From Nanosynbacter sp963524495 (GTDB taxonomy: Bacteria; Patescibacteriota; Saccharimonadia; Saccharimonadales; Saccharimonadaceae), in the NCBI GenBank assembly GCA_046846435.1, contig CP128407.1, forward strand, positions 186,001 to 250,000: 64,000 nt of DNA. Direction: 5' to 3'. Shown piece after piece: positions 49,671-57,901 of this stretch. Every line of letters starts with the position of its first letter. Within the stretch, counting starts at the first letter, position 1. The notes beneath the pieces were generated by a model, which was not told the DNA's origin, searched no databases, and worked only from the letters and a program-made list of their open reading frames with translations. A program made the translations under genes and the position numbers.

Positions 49671-49725
49671 AGTGTAGCATGGTTTGCCGTGCTGATTCGC
49701 ACCATTCTAAAAAATTTGCTATACT
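49671..49725. promoter_or_regulatory. Divergent leaderless promoters of 49664 gene and ftsE
   Basis: Minus strand TGC + TACACT (49679-49671), 6 nt before ATG 49664; plus strand TGC + TATACT (49717-49725), 7 nt before ATG 49733. Confidence 0.65.
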
Positions 49726-49732
49726 AGTGGAA

Positions 49733-50416
49733 ATGATTTTGTTAGATAGGGTTACCAAAACATATGGCAAGGATAACAAGCCGGCCTTGAACAGAGTTAG
49801 TGTTCATGTCAAGCCGGGCGAGTTTGTGATTTTGGTTGGGACATCAGGCGCGGGGAAGTCGACGCTGCTCAAGCTGCTGACCCGCGAGGAAAAGCCGACT
49901 GGTGGCAAGATTGTTGTTGGTGGGATTGATTATGACACGCTCAAGGACAAGCATATCCCGCTGCTACGCCGCAAGATTGGCGTGGTGTTTCAGGATTTCA
50001 AGCTGCTGCCGAATCGGACGGTGTTTGAGAATGTGGCTTTTGCGCTGGAGATTGCCGGCATGACTAACCGCGAGATCAAATCAACGGTGCCAAAGGTGAT
50101 CGAGCTGGTGGGGTTGAAAGGCAAGGAAAAGAACTTCCCGCATCAGCTGTCTGGCGGTGAGCGCCAACGGGTGGCGATCGCCCGGGCGGTGGTTCGGCAG
50201 CCAAAGATCTTGATCGCTGACGAGCCGACCGGTAACCTCGACCCCAAGCACAGCTGGGATATTGTGCGCTTGCTGGAAAAAATTAACAAATACGGTACCA
50301 CGGTGCTGCTGACGACGCACAATGTTGATATCGTCAACAAGCTCAAACGCCGGGTGATCACCATCGATCACGGTAAAATCACCTCTGATCAAGCCAAGGG
50401 GAGTTACAAGCAATGA
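49733..50416 (+). CDS. ftsE: Cell division ATP-binding protein FtsE
   Basis: ABC ATPase of 227 aa that works with FtsX to activate wall hydrolases during division. Walker A is GTSGAGKST (about 37-45), the signature LSGGERQR (about 137-144), Walker B ILIADEPTGNLDP (about 157-169). VFQDFKLLPNRTVFENVAFALEI (about 86-108) is typical FtsE. The start is set at ATG 49733 (MILLDRVTKTYG) 7 nt after the -10 box, rather than an upstream in-frame start at 49679. It overlaps ftsX by ATGA. Confidence 0.94.
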   Translation: MILLDRVTKTYGKDNKPALNRVSVHVKPGEFVILVGTSGAGKSTLLKLLTREEKPTGGKIVVGGIDYDTLKDKHIPLLRRKIGVVFQDFKLLPNRTVFENVAFALEIAGMTNREIKSTVPKVIELVGLKGKEKNFPHQLSGGERQRVAIARAVVRQPKILIADEPTGNLDPKHSWDIVRLLEKINKYGTTVLLTTHNVDIVNKLKRRVITIDHGKITSDQAKGSYKQ

Positions 50417-51414
50417 CCGATATTTCACGTAAAGCCGCTGCCAAGGCGCGCGTCGATCCTAAAGTCCTCAAGCGCACGCGACAACGCCGCCGCCGGGTGC
50501 TGACGTTCTGGCGGATGTGCCGGTATGGTATCAATAATTTTAGCCGCAATACCTGGCTGACAATTGCAGCGACTGCGGTGATGGCAGTGACGCTGCTGAT
50601 CATCGCTCTCACTATGGCCGCCCGCCAAGTGCTGGTTGACTCGGTGGATACGATTTCGCGCAGGGCCGATATGTCGATTTTCCTCAAAGGCTCGACCGAG
50701 CAAAAGGTGATTGACGAGCTGACATCGCGCCTGAGTAAGCTCCACAATGTCGAAAAGGTGACGTATATCTCGGCAGAGCAGGCGCGTCAGGAGCAAATCG
50801 AGAAGTATAAGAATGATCCAGCAACTCTCGAGGCGATCAAGGAATCAAGTAACGAAATGCCAGTGTCGCTTCGGGCTTCGCTCAAGGATTTGAACGATCA
50901 GCGAGCGTTGGTTGAGTTTACGAAGAATGATGAGCTGTATAAAAAGCATAAAGACCCGACCAAAGAGCCGTCGTTCATCGGCGATCGACGTGAGGCGATC
51001 AACGCCATCGGTGACTGGGTGCGGTTTGCCAGTATCGCCGGCTCGATCGCTACGGTGGTGTTTGTGGTGATTTCATCGCTGGTGGTGTTTAACACCATCA
51101 GGATGGCAATTTTTAACCGCAAAGATGAGATCCAGATGATGAAACTGATCGGCGCTGATCGCGGGTTTATTCGCGGGCCATTTATCGTCGAGGCAGTTAT
51201 GTATGGATTTATCGCGGCGCTGGTGGCCTCAGGAGTCGGCTATTTGTTGTTGTTCTCGGCGCATGACAAGCTGGCGGTGCGGCTGCCGATGGATAATTTG
51301 ATGAATATTAGTACCACGTATGCTGGACTGGTGGTGCTGGCGATGATCATGATCGGTGCGGTGATCGGTATCGTCTCGTCATTGATTGCGACGCGCAAAT
51401 ACTTAAAATTATAG
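50413..51414 (+). CDS. ftsX: Cell division protein FtsX
   Basis: Membrane partner of FtsE, 333 aa. A basic cytoplasmic N-terminus (about 1-40, KRTRQRRRRVL) precedes helix 1 (about 53-75). The extracellular domain (about 76-195) contains DMSIFLKGSTEQKVIDEL. The FtsX domain with three further helices (about 205-330) includes VFNTIRMAIFNRKDEIQMMKLIGADRGFIRGPF. The stop is 82 bp before the CHAP hydrolase, a plausible FtsEX-activated partner. Confidence 0.93.
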   Translation: MTDISRKAAAKARVDPKVLKRTRQRRRRVLTFWRMCRYGINNFSRNTWLTIAATAVMAVTLLIIALTMAARQVLVDSVDTISRRADMSIFLKGSTEQKVIDELTSRLSKLHNVEKVTYISAEQARQEQIEKYKNDPATLEAIKESSNEMPVSLRASLKDLNDQRALVEFTKNDELYKKHKDPTKEPSFIGDRREAINAIGDWVRFASIAGSIATVVFVVISSLVVFNTIRMAIFNRKDEIQMMKLIGADRGFIRGPFIVEAVMYGFIAALVASGVGYLLLFSAHDKLAVRLPMDNLMNISTTYAGLVVLAMIMIGAVIGIVSSLIATRKYLKL

Positions 51415-51458
51415 GTTATTTTGTCGCTGACCCCTGAATATTTACTGAGCCAAGGCGC

Positions 51459-51488
51459 TTGACGTCCATATGTCGCTTGTGCTAAAAT
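51459..51488 (+). promoter_or_regulatory. Promoter of the CHAP hydrolase (leaderless)
   Basis: TTGACG (51459-51464), 18-bp spacer ending TGC, TAAAAT (51483-51488), 8 nt before ATG 51497. Confidence 0.68.
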
Positions 51489-51496
51489 AAAAGGTA

Positions 51497-52630
51497 ATGA
51501 AGATACGGTCCACCACACCAGTTTCGACATCACGAGCCACACGGGCAGCTCTCGTGGCGGTTAGTGCTGTTGTTTTGGGCGCTGGCGTGTTCCAGCTCGG
51601 CCCACACGTATTCGCGCGTGACTATGAAGCGGAAATTAACGCTCTCAACCAACAGGCGCAACAGGCGCAGAACGAGGCCAATCGTCTCGGGACGATGGCG
51701 GCGACGTTGGAGGAGGAGCTGGGGCGCATTAATGCGCAGATTGATTCAATCCGAACAGAAATTGCCAAAAGTCAGCGAAAGCATGACGCACTGGTCGCGG
51801 AGATTGCTAAGAACAAGCTAGCGATTGAAAAGAACCGCAAGGTCATGGGCAAAATCTTGTCAGATATTTACCTCGATGATCAGATTTCGCCGCTTGAGAT
51901 GCTGGCTAGCTCCAAGTCGATCGGTGATTATGTCGATAAGCAGGAGCAACGTAGTAGCTTGCGATCATCGCTGAACGATAAGATCAAGGAAATTAAGGCG
52001 CTGCAGGCTAAATTAGAAGAAAATAAAAAGTCAGTCGAGAATGTGCTCAAAGACCAGAAGGCTCAGCAGACACAACTAGCGTCTAAGCAAGCAGAGCAGG
52101 CCAAGCTGGTTAACGATACCAAGAACGACCAAAATGCTTACGCGGCTCTCGCAACGCAGCGGAATAACCAAGCAGCGAAACTGCGCGAAGAGCAGGCGGC
52201 GGCTAACCGGCGAGCGCTTGGCGGGGTGTCAATTCCGGGTGGTGTCCCGGGTGGTGGCGGCTATCCAGGCGTCTGGGCGAACGCACCACTGGATGCTTAC
52301 GTCGATCCATGGGGCTTATATACACGTGAGTGTGTGAGCTATGTGGCCTGGAAGATCCACAGTACTGGTCGGTTTGTGCCACACTTTGGTGGGGCTGGTA
52401 ACGCTAATCAGTGGCCATCAACAGCGGCGCGATACGGCATCCAGAGCGGTTCGACACCAAAGGCTGGCGCAGCAGCGGTTATGAATGTTGGCTATTATGG
52501 CCACGTGATGTATGTTGAGTCGGTCAATGGTGATGGTACAATTACGGTTAGCGACTATAACTTGGCGTGGGACGGTCTGTACCGAAAGTATACGCGTTTA
52601 GCCTCGGGCCTAACCTACGTGTATTTTTAA
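51497..52630 (+). CDS. Secreted CHAP-domain peptidoglycan hydrolase with coiled coil (PcsB-like)
   Basis: Secreted hydrolase of 377 aa. The signal peptide (about 1-36) ends near HVFA. A long coiled coil (about 38-235) rich in Q, A, K and E resembles the FtsX-binding region of PcsB. The CHAP domain (about 255-377) has the catalytic cysteine in TRECVSYVAWKI and histidine in YYGHVMYVESV. FtsEX-PcsB control is established in streptococci. The order ftsE-ftsX-hydrolase here strongly suggests the same division-linked function. A perfect terminator follows. Confidence 0.92.
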   Translation: MKIRSTTPVSTSRATRAALVAVSAVVLGAGVFQLGPHVFARDYEAEINALNQQAQQAQNEANRLGTMAATLEEELGRINAQIDSIRTEIAKSQRKHDALVAEIAKNKLAIEKNRKVMGKILSDIYLDDQISPLEMLASSKSIGDYVDKQEQRSSLRSSLNDKIKEIKALQAKLEENKKSVENVLKDQKAQQTQLASKQAEQAKLVNDTKNDQNAYAALATQRNNQAAKLREEQAAANRRALGGVSIPGGVPGGGGYPGVWANAPLDAYVDPWGLYTRECVSYVAWKIHSTGRFVPHFGGAGNANQWPSTAARYGIQSGSTPKAGAAAVMNVGYYGHVMYVESVNGDGTITVSDYNLAWDGLYRKYTRLASGLTYVYF

Positions 52631-52648
52631 TAGCACGATGAGTCAATA

Positions 52649-52674
52649 AAACCCTCGCATCAGCGGGGGTTTTT
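52649..52674 (+). terminator. Terminator after the CHAP hydrolase
   Basis: AAACCCTCGC (52649-52658) / GCGGGGGTTT (52663-52672), 10-bp stem with one G-T pair, 4-nt loop, T-run to 52674. The ctpA -10 begins within 4 nt of the T-run. Confidence 0.9.
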
Positions 52675-52675
52675 G

Positions 52676-52683
52676 TGTACAAT
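52676..52683 (+). promoter_or_regulatory. -10 element of ctpA (leaderless)
   Basis: TG + TACAAT (52676-52683), 6 nt before ATG 52690. Confidence 0.62.
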
Positions 52684-52689
52684 AGATAT

Positions 52690-53868
52690 ATGACAGAGCA
52701 ACGGAGGGTAGGAACGCGGGCTCGCTTGTTTTTGGGCGGGCTGCTGATTGCGATTGTGAGTTTTGCGGCCGGGACGCGGTCGGATCTGATCATGGCGCAG
52801 GTCGGGTCGCTGTTTGGCCTTAGGACAGCGACGGGGTCGCTGGATGTATCAACGGTGCAGCGCGTGTACCGTGAGCTAAAGGCTCATTATGACGGTAATT
52901 TGGATGAGCAAGCACTTACGCGTGGGGCGGCGCGCGGTATGGTGGCAGCGACGGGCGATCCGCACACGGTGTATATGGATCCGGATGAAGCCAAGGAGTT
53001 TGAAAAGAGCTTGTCGGGTAATATTGGTGGCGGTATCGGGGCGGAAATTGCCAAGCGGCATAACGTGCCGACGATCATCCGGCCGCTCAAAAATAGTCCA
53101 GCCGAAAAGGCGGGCATCAAAGCTGGTGATGTCATCGTCAAGGTTAATGACACGGTGGTGACTGATATGCCGGTTGATCAAGTGGTGCAGCGCATTCGCG
53201 GTGATGTCGGCACGACGGTCAAGTTGGTATTGTCGCGTGGTGGCGAACGTAAAGACGTGACAGTGACGCGCGAGAAAGTCGTCGCGCCGGCTGCCGAGTG
53301 GAAGATTGATGGTGAGATTGGTATTTTGACGGTCAGTCGCTTTAATGATGACACCGGCAAGCAAGCGCGCCAAGCCGCCGAGGAATTCCGCTCGGCAGGT
53401 GTTAGGAAAGTCATCCTCGATCTCAGGGGAAATCCTGGTGGTACGGTGGCGGCCGCACAAGCGCTAGCGGGGCTGTGGTTGAATAATCAGGTGGTGATGA
53501 CCCAACGGCGCGGCGAGCAGGTTATCTCGACGGAGAAGTCGACCGGTCAGCCGCTCCTTAGTGATATCAAGACAGTTGTGCTGGTTAACGGTGGTAGTGC
53601 CAGTGCTAGTGAGATCGTGGCGGGGGCGCTCAAAGATCATGGCAAGGCAACGCTGGTCGGCGAAAAAACCTATGGCAAGGGCAGTGTGCAGCGGCCGATT
53701 GATCTGGCGGACGGCTCGGTTCTAAAAGTGACCGAGGCGCGCTGGTATACGCCGCATGGCAAGAATATTGACAAGTCGGGTATCGAGCCGGATGTCAAGG
53801 TCGAGATGACGACTGGGGCGGCGGATAATGGGCGTGACCCACAGTTAGAAAAAGCAAAGAGTGTCTAG
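52690..53868 (+). CDS. C-terminal processing peptidase (S41) with PDZ domain
   Basis: CtpA-type serine protease of 392 aa. The N-terminal membrane helix or signal is about 14-34. A PDZ domain (about 105-185) includes SPAEKAGIKAGDVIVKVND. The tail-specific protease core has VILDLRGNPGGTVAAAQ, the catalytic serine in NGGSASASEIVAGAL and the lysine in VGEKTYGKGSVQ. The start at ATG 52690 (MTEQRRVG) is fixed by the -10 geometry; an in-frame ATG at 52675 lies in the terminator. CtpA-type proteases often degrade wall hydrolases, fitting its position after the CHAP gene. Confidence 0.92.
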   Translation: MTEQRRVGTRARLFLGGLLIAIVSFAAGTRSDLIMAQVGSLFGLRTATGSLDVSTVQRVYRELKAHYDGNLDEQALTRGAARGMVAATGDPHTVYMDPDEAKEFEKSLSGNIGGGIGAEIAKRHNVPTIIRPLKNSPAEKAGIKAGDVIVKVNDTVVTDMPVDQVVQRIRGDVGTTVKLVLSRGGERKDVTVTREKVVAPAAEWKIDGEIGILTVSRFNDDTGKQARQAAEEFRSAGVRKVILDLRGNPGGTVAAAQALAGLWLNNQVVMTQRRGEQVISTEKSTGQPLLSDIKTVVLVNGGSASASEIVAGALKDHGKATLVGEKTYGKGSVQRPIDLADGSVLKVTEARWYTPHGKNIDKSGIEPDVKVEMTTGAADNGRDPQLEKAKSV

Positions 53869-53891
53869 ACTCAAAAAAGGAGGGCAAGGAT

Positions 53892-54272
53892 ATGCAACAC
53901 AGGAAAAAAATACTATTAGTTGAAGACGATACGGCACTGGCGGCAGTCTATCGGTCGCGGCTGGAGCTGGAGGGCTTTGAGATTCGTGAGGTGCATAATG
54001 GCGAGGACGCACTGTCGGTAACGGTGGCGTTTCGGCCGGACTTGATCGTACTGGATGCTATGATGCCGAAAATTAGCGGCTTTGACGAGCTCGATATTCT
54101 ACGCAATACGCCAGAAACAACCAACGTGCGGGTGATTATGCTGACGGCACTCAGCCAGCAGAAAGACCGAGAGCGGGCAGAGGCGCTGGGCGTGGATGAA
54201 TACCTCGTCAAGTCACAGGTGGTGATCGGCGACGTAGTAGCGCGAGTGAAGCATCATTTGGGCGTGTCGTAG
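53892..54272 (+). CDS. Single-domain response regulator receiver
   Basis: Receiver domain of 126 aa without output domain. Acidic pocket E11/D12/D13 in LLVEDDTAL, phosphoacceptor Asp55 in LIVLDAMMPK, the T in MLTALS, and lysine in DEYLVKSQ. AAGGAGG 12 nt before ATG. It lies 23 nt after ctpA and may be read through from it. Without a DNA-binding domain it would act by protein contact or phosphotransfer. The only histidine kinase in the window is at 60462 and has its own receiver partner. Confidence 0.9.
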   Translation: MQHRKKILLVEDDTALAAVYRSRLELEGFEIREVHNGEDALSVTVAFRPDLIVLDAMMPKISGFDELDILRNTPETTNVRVIMLTALSQQKDRERAEALGVDEYLVKSQVVIGDVVARVKHHLGVS

Positions 54273-54326
54273 CTGCCTGGAGAAATTAGCCGCTCAAACA
54301 CTACTAGCGTAGCGGGATAGGCAGCT
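54271..54326 (+). other. Nested inverted repeat after the receiver gene
   Basis: AGCTGCCT (54271-54278) and AGGCAGCT (54319-54326) enclose CCGCT/AGCGG and an inner CTAC-TAGC-GTAG hairpin (54301-54312). There is no T-run. It could be a transcript-end structure; function unknown. The remaining gap up to rpmA shows nothing clear. Confidence 0.45.
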
Positions 54327-54394
54327 AAATGAACGGGTGTAATCAAATGGGTGCAATCTGGACGCCGGGATAGCAGGTCATAGAATAGTGCTGG

Positions 54395-54667
54395 CTAGCC
54401 GACGCAAACCTGAGTGCGTCGCTCGGTTTTGCCGGTGAACTTGGTTTTCTTGATCTGCTCGAAGGTGACGATACCGGATTTAGCAGCGTGGATGGTATAG
54501 TTGCGGCTCATGTATGCGCCTTTACCAGCGACTTTCGTAGCGCCTGTTTGGCGGACGAGTACCTCGCCAGCGTTGACTTTTTGGCCGCCGAAACGCTTGA
54601 CGCCGAGGCGTTGGCCAGGGTTGTTGTGGATGTTTTTACTTGAGCCACCAGCTTTGACTTTTGACAT
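54395..54667 (-). CDS. rpmA: 50S ribosomal protein L27
   Basis: L27 of 90 aa. Typical blocks are GGSSKNIHNNPGQRLGVKRFGGQ (about 7-29), VRQTGATKVAGKGAYMSRNYTIHA (about 38-61) and the C-terminal QVCVG. No N-terminal cleavable extension is visible; it starts MSKVKAGGSSK. AAGGAG 7 nt before ATG. Located far from rplU. Confidence 0.93.
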   Translation of the reverse strand: MSKVKAGGSSKNIHNNPGQRLGVKRFGGQKVNAGEVLVRQTGATKVAGKGAYMSRNYTIHAAKSGIVTFEQIKKTKFTGKTERRTQVCVG

Positions 54668-54703
54668 TGAAACTCCTTAAATTTTCTAAACCTAATCCGT
54701 ATC

Positions 54704-54732
54704 AGTATAAGTGACAGCTGATAAAAAGTCAA
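54704..54732 (-). promoter_or_regulatory. Promoter of rpmA
   Basis: TTGACT (54732-54727), 17-bp spacer, TATACT (54709-54704), minus strand. Leader of about 30 nt. Confidence 0.75.
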
Positions 54733-54774
54733 GGGGCTTTACTTGATTAGCCAAGTGTTATATAACTAGGGGCT

Positions 54775-55454
54775 ATGAACGAGCAGACTATGACAGAAAG
54801 AAAAGCTGGGTTAGGTAGTCGGTAAATAGAAGAACGCTACTGGTGGGTATCTTGGGCGCTGGTGTAGTGGCATTCGGTGGTGCTGTGCACGACTCTCTAA
54901 AAATGCCTCGCGACGGAGAGGCGCTGCAGGCACTGCACACAGTACAGGCGGCAGCAGCGGAAATTGCTAAGCACGGCGTGGATGGCCGGACGACATCAGA
55001 AGATACAATCGAAGTGATACTGCGACGCGAGAGTAGTTCGATAGCAGAGATGAAGGTCGCACTTTCTGAACCGCTGGAGCACTACGCTACGGGTGAGGGG
55101 CGGTATGCGTCAGCTGGAGCGAATATGGTGGATGGACTATTGGGCCAGATTGGGCGAGAGATGTTTACTGATACTGATCAACAAATGACGACGGAAATAA
55201 CCGAGCAGGCGCGGCCGACATTGGTATTTTTGATCATGGCGTTGAATCAGGGACGAATCGGCCTGAGCGCCGGAGATTTACTAGCGATATGTCAGCGGTA
55301 TCACCGGAATGCAATTGCTCCTCCTGCGGATGAGAAAACAGCAGAGGCGCGTCAAACGCAGCTTGATCTTTTGGAAAAGGAATTGGTGGGTCGTTTGGGA
55401 CAGCTCGCAGACTATGACCCGGCGTTACGGCTTAACCGTCCGGTGCTCGGCTAG
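54775..55454 (+). pseudogene. Unknown membrane-anchored protein with apparent frameshift near the N-terminus
   Basis: From 54843 (GTG) to 55454 there is an intact 203-codon frame whose product starts with a hydrophobic stretch (ILGAGVVAFGGAV) and continues as an alpha-helical soluble domain; no family was recognised. The same frame is open back to 54819 and reads NRRTLLVGILG, a natural membrane-anchor start. An ATG at 54775 in another frame reads MNEQTMTERKAGLGSR and stops at 54826. TATAAC lies 8 nt before that ATG. The simplest reading is one gene starting at 54775 with a single-base indel near 54816-54826, either true or a sequencing error. If not, the GTG start stands. Tail overlaps the next gene by 23 nt. 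Confidence 0.55.
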
Positions 55455-56772
55455 TCCGCAGGATCAGTAGCTCGCGGGCGACGACCTGGTCGGGGCGGCG
55501 ATAGATGAGCGGGATGTGGTTGAGTTGGTGATAGCCAAGTTTTTGGAGGTTTTTTATTAGCGGCAGATGAGTGGCCCGGCCGGATGCGTCGTACCACGCT
55601 GGCACGGCGATGCATAACGGCGTGTTTGGAGCTAGCTGCGGACGGATATTAGTGAGGAAGCCGGTGATAATGTGATTACAGTTGCCGACAACCTCTGCTA
55701 ATTTTTGGGGTGCGGGCGGTGCGGAAAAGGGCTGACCGAGGTAGGTTTCGCAGACGACGGCAGTGAGGTGCTGGCTATCTGGCCAGCGGTGCGTGGTGGC
55801 ATCGGCTTGATGAATGTCAATAACGCGGCCAATAGGGTGGCCGGGCGTAGTGAAGGTCGATTGCAGCCACGATAGGTTTTCGGTGGTGCAATCAACCATT
55901 TTTTGGTTGAGGTCAGTGCCGATGACGTCGTAGCCAGCGAGCAACGCTTCTTGCAGGACGGTGCCGGTGCCGCAAAATGGGTCGAGGATTAGAGGGCGCC
56001 GTCTGTCAACCTCTGTGGCGAGGTCGGATTCCAGCCTCTCCGACAAGTCGATAGCTCTGCGGACGGCGTTGCCGGATGCATTCGACTTGGAGGAGACGGC
56101 TGGAATCCGACCCGTGCACGATTTTTGATGAGCTAGCGGCCCGGCACCCAGCGCCAAATTCAGCATAATCTGCGCCAATTTGGGCGGCAGCATGCCAACG
56201 AAAGTGTCGCGCCTAGGGCGATGGCGGTCGCGGCGGGTGTAGGCGGTGATGTTTTGGACGCCGCGGCTCTCGGCGATGATGAGGCGGCGGTCGGTTGTTT
56301 TGATGAGCAGCAGCTCGACTTTATAGGGTGATCCGCCAAGCTTGTTATTATGCGCGGTGGCAGTGGAGAGAGCGGGCTGGTCGTTGGGGATGAGGCGGAG
56401 GCTGGTACCAGATTTTTTGAGGGATGATTTGAGGATCAGGCCGGTTTTTTGGACGTCGCGGGCGCTCATATTTAGGTTATAGGCGCTGAGGCCGAGGGTG
56501 ATTTTATGCGGCGAGTGCGCCCACTTGGCGTGATAATGCTGGGTGATGAAGCGCGAAGCGGCGAGGAGCGAGGTCTTGTCAGTGCGGCTGGCTGGCAGCT
56601 CGGCGATCACTTTGGCGTATTTGATGGTGCCGCCCAATGTAGTAATGTCGAATTGAGCCGTCTGCACCTTGGCAAACTGCTGGCTGATGCGATTGACGCA
56701 GTCCGCGCCAAAGACCGCCGCAAGTTCGGCGAGCGATATCTCTGGCTGGCGGCCAAGCAGGGTGATATACAT
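55432..56772 (-). CDS. TRM11-like SAM-dependent methyltransferase (putative tRNA guanine-N2 methylase)
   Basis: Protein of 446 aa. An N-terminal THUMP-like part (about 1-190) is followed by a Rossmann methyltransferase with motif I LILDPFCGTGTVLQEAL (about 290-306) and GYDVIGTDLNQKMVD (about 309-323). YTRRDRHRPRRD precedes it, as in Trm11/archaeal Trm-G10 enzymes. The catalytic D/N-PP-Y motif reads ETYLG at the expected place (about 371-375). The start is set at ATG 56772 (MYITLLGRQPE) 6 nt after TGC + TATAAT; the longer frame to 56907 would overlap the divergent gene. Exact substrate is unproven. Confidence 0.78.
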   Translation of the reverse strand: MYITLLGRQPEISLAELAAVFGADCVNRISQQFAKVQTAQFDITTLGGTIKYAKVIAELPASRTDKTSLLAASRFITQHYHAKWAHSPHKITLGLSAYNLNMSARDVQKTGLILKSSLKKSGTSLRLIPNDQPALSTATAHNNKLGGSPYKVELLLIKTTDRRLIIAESRGVQNITAYTRRDRHRPRRDTFVGMLPPKLAQIMLNLALGAGPLAHQKSCTGRIPAVSSKSNASGNAVRRAIDLSERLESDLATEVDRRRPLILDPFCGTGTVLQEALLAGYDVIGTDLNQKMVDCTTENLSWLQSTFTTPGHPIGRVIDIHQADATTHRWPDSQHLTAVVCETYLGQPFSAPPAPQKLAEVVGNCNHIITGFLTNIRPQLAPNTPLCIAVPAWYDASGRATHLPLIKNLQKLGYHQLNHIPLIYRRPDQVVARELLILRTSRAPDG

Positions 56773-56778
56773 GGTTTG

Positions 56779-56805
56779 ATTATAGCAAAAACTGCGTGAT
56801 ATAAT
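56779..56805. promoter_or_regulatory. Divergent leaderless promoter pair
   Basis: Minus strand TATAAT (56784-56779, preceded by TGC), 6 nt before ATG 56772; plus strand TGA + TATAAT (56797-56805), 7 nt before ATG 56813. The two -10 hexamers are 15 bp apart in a 40-bp gap. Confidence 0.7.
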
Positions 56806-56812
56806 TGACGAT

Positions 56813-57901
56813 ATGGTGTCGAAAGGGATACAGCAGTTTTTAGAGGCGCTCAAGTCACCGCGGACGATCATGAGTATCGTGACGCTGGCGGTGCTGGTAC
56901 TGATCATTTTTCTGTCGCGTGCGGAACTGATGCGGGCGTGGGAGCTGCTCGGCCGGGCAAATATCTGGCTATTGATGTTGCTGCTGCCGTTTCAAATTAT
57001 CGTGTATTTCGCGGGCGGCGAGATGATTTTTGCCTATCTTCGCGACAAAAAACTGATCGGGCATATCTCGCGGTTTGAGCAGACGCGGATTGCGCTGGAA
57101 CTGAATCTGGTTAATCACATTTTCCCGTCAGGCGGTGTCAGCGGTATTTCCTACACGACGTGGCGGATGCACAAGCTCGGCGTCAGCTCGGCACGCTCAA
57201 CGTTTGCCCAGGTGATCCGCTACGTGACGGGCTTTTTGTCGTTGATGGTGCTGCTGATTGTGGCGGTGTTAATCTTGTCAATTGACGGGCAGGTAAATCG
57301 CTACATCGTGACGTCAAGTTTCCTCCTCGTGCTGGTGGTGCTGGCGCTAACATTTGGGCTGATTTTTATGTTCTCGTCACGAAGGCGTATGCACAACACG
57401 GCGGTGCGGGTGTCGCGGCTGATCAACGCGGTGGTGCGGTGGGCGACGCTGGGCAAGATCAAGCGGCTGCTGGTTTCGACAAAAATCGAAGCGTTTTTTG
57501 CTGAGATGCATGATGATTTTGTGGAGCTGTCAGAGCATCGGCGCCTACTCATCAAGCCGCTGGTCTGGGGCGCGATTTATGCCATTTTCGATGTGTTGAT
57601 GTTCATCGTAGCCTTTTGGGCGCTGGGCGTGTCGGTTAACCCAGCAGTGCTGATCATCGGCTACGGCGTGGCGGGGCTGGCTAGCCTGGTGGCCTTTACG
57701 CCGGGTGGTGCGGGCGTGTACGAAGCGATTATGATCGTTTTCTTGAGCATGACCGGTGTGGCACCGGACGTCGCTATCGCTGGGATTGTACTGACGCGGG
57801 TGATTTTACTAACGGGGACAATTGTCTTTGGGTATATGTTCTACCAGCACGCGCTGATCAAATATGGGCGGCCAGATGACGACGATAACACCGCGGTTTA
57901 G
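56813..57901 (+). CDS. LPG-synthase-type (UPF0104) integral membrane protein
   Basis: Protein of 362 aa with about eight membrane helices, of the lysylphosphatidylglycerol-synthase transmembrane/AglD-like family. Family motifs are FPSGGVSGISYTTWRMHKLG (about 103-122) and FTPGGAGVYEAIMIVFL (about 298-314). The soluble aminoacyl-transfer domain of MprF is absent, so it probably acts as a lipid flippase-like protein or glycolipid factor. Leaderless by geometry. Its end overlaps xseA. Confidence 0.82.
   Translation: MVSKGIQQFLEALKSPRTIMSIVTLAVLVLIIFLSRAELMRAWELLGRANIWLLMLLLPFQIIVYFAGGEMIFAYLRDKKLIGHISRFEQTRIALELNLVNHIFPSGGVSGISYTTWRMHKLGVSSARSTFAQVIRYVTGFLSLMVLLIVAVLILSIDGQVNRYIVTSSFLLVLVVLALTFGLIFMFSSRRRMHNTAVRVSRLINAVVRWATLGKIKRLLVSTKIEAFFAEMHDDFVELSEHRRLLIKPLVWGAIYAIFDVLMFIVAFWALGVSVNPAVLIIGYGVAGLASLVAFTPGGAGVYEAIMIVFLSMTGVAPDVAIAGIVLTRVILLTGTIVFGYMFYQHALIKYGRPDDDDNTAV

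Noticed and set aside
50420..50436. parS-like TTTCACGT sequence
   Set aside because: Only the core resembles the ParB site, it lacks the palindromic second half, and it lies inside the ftsX coding start.
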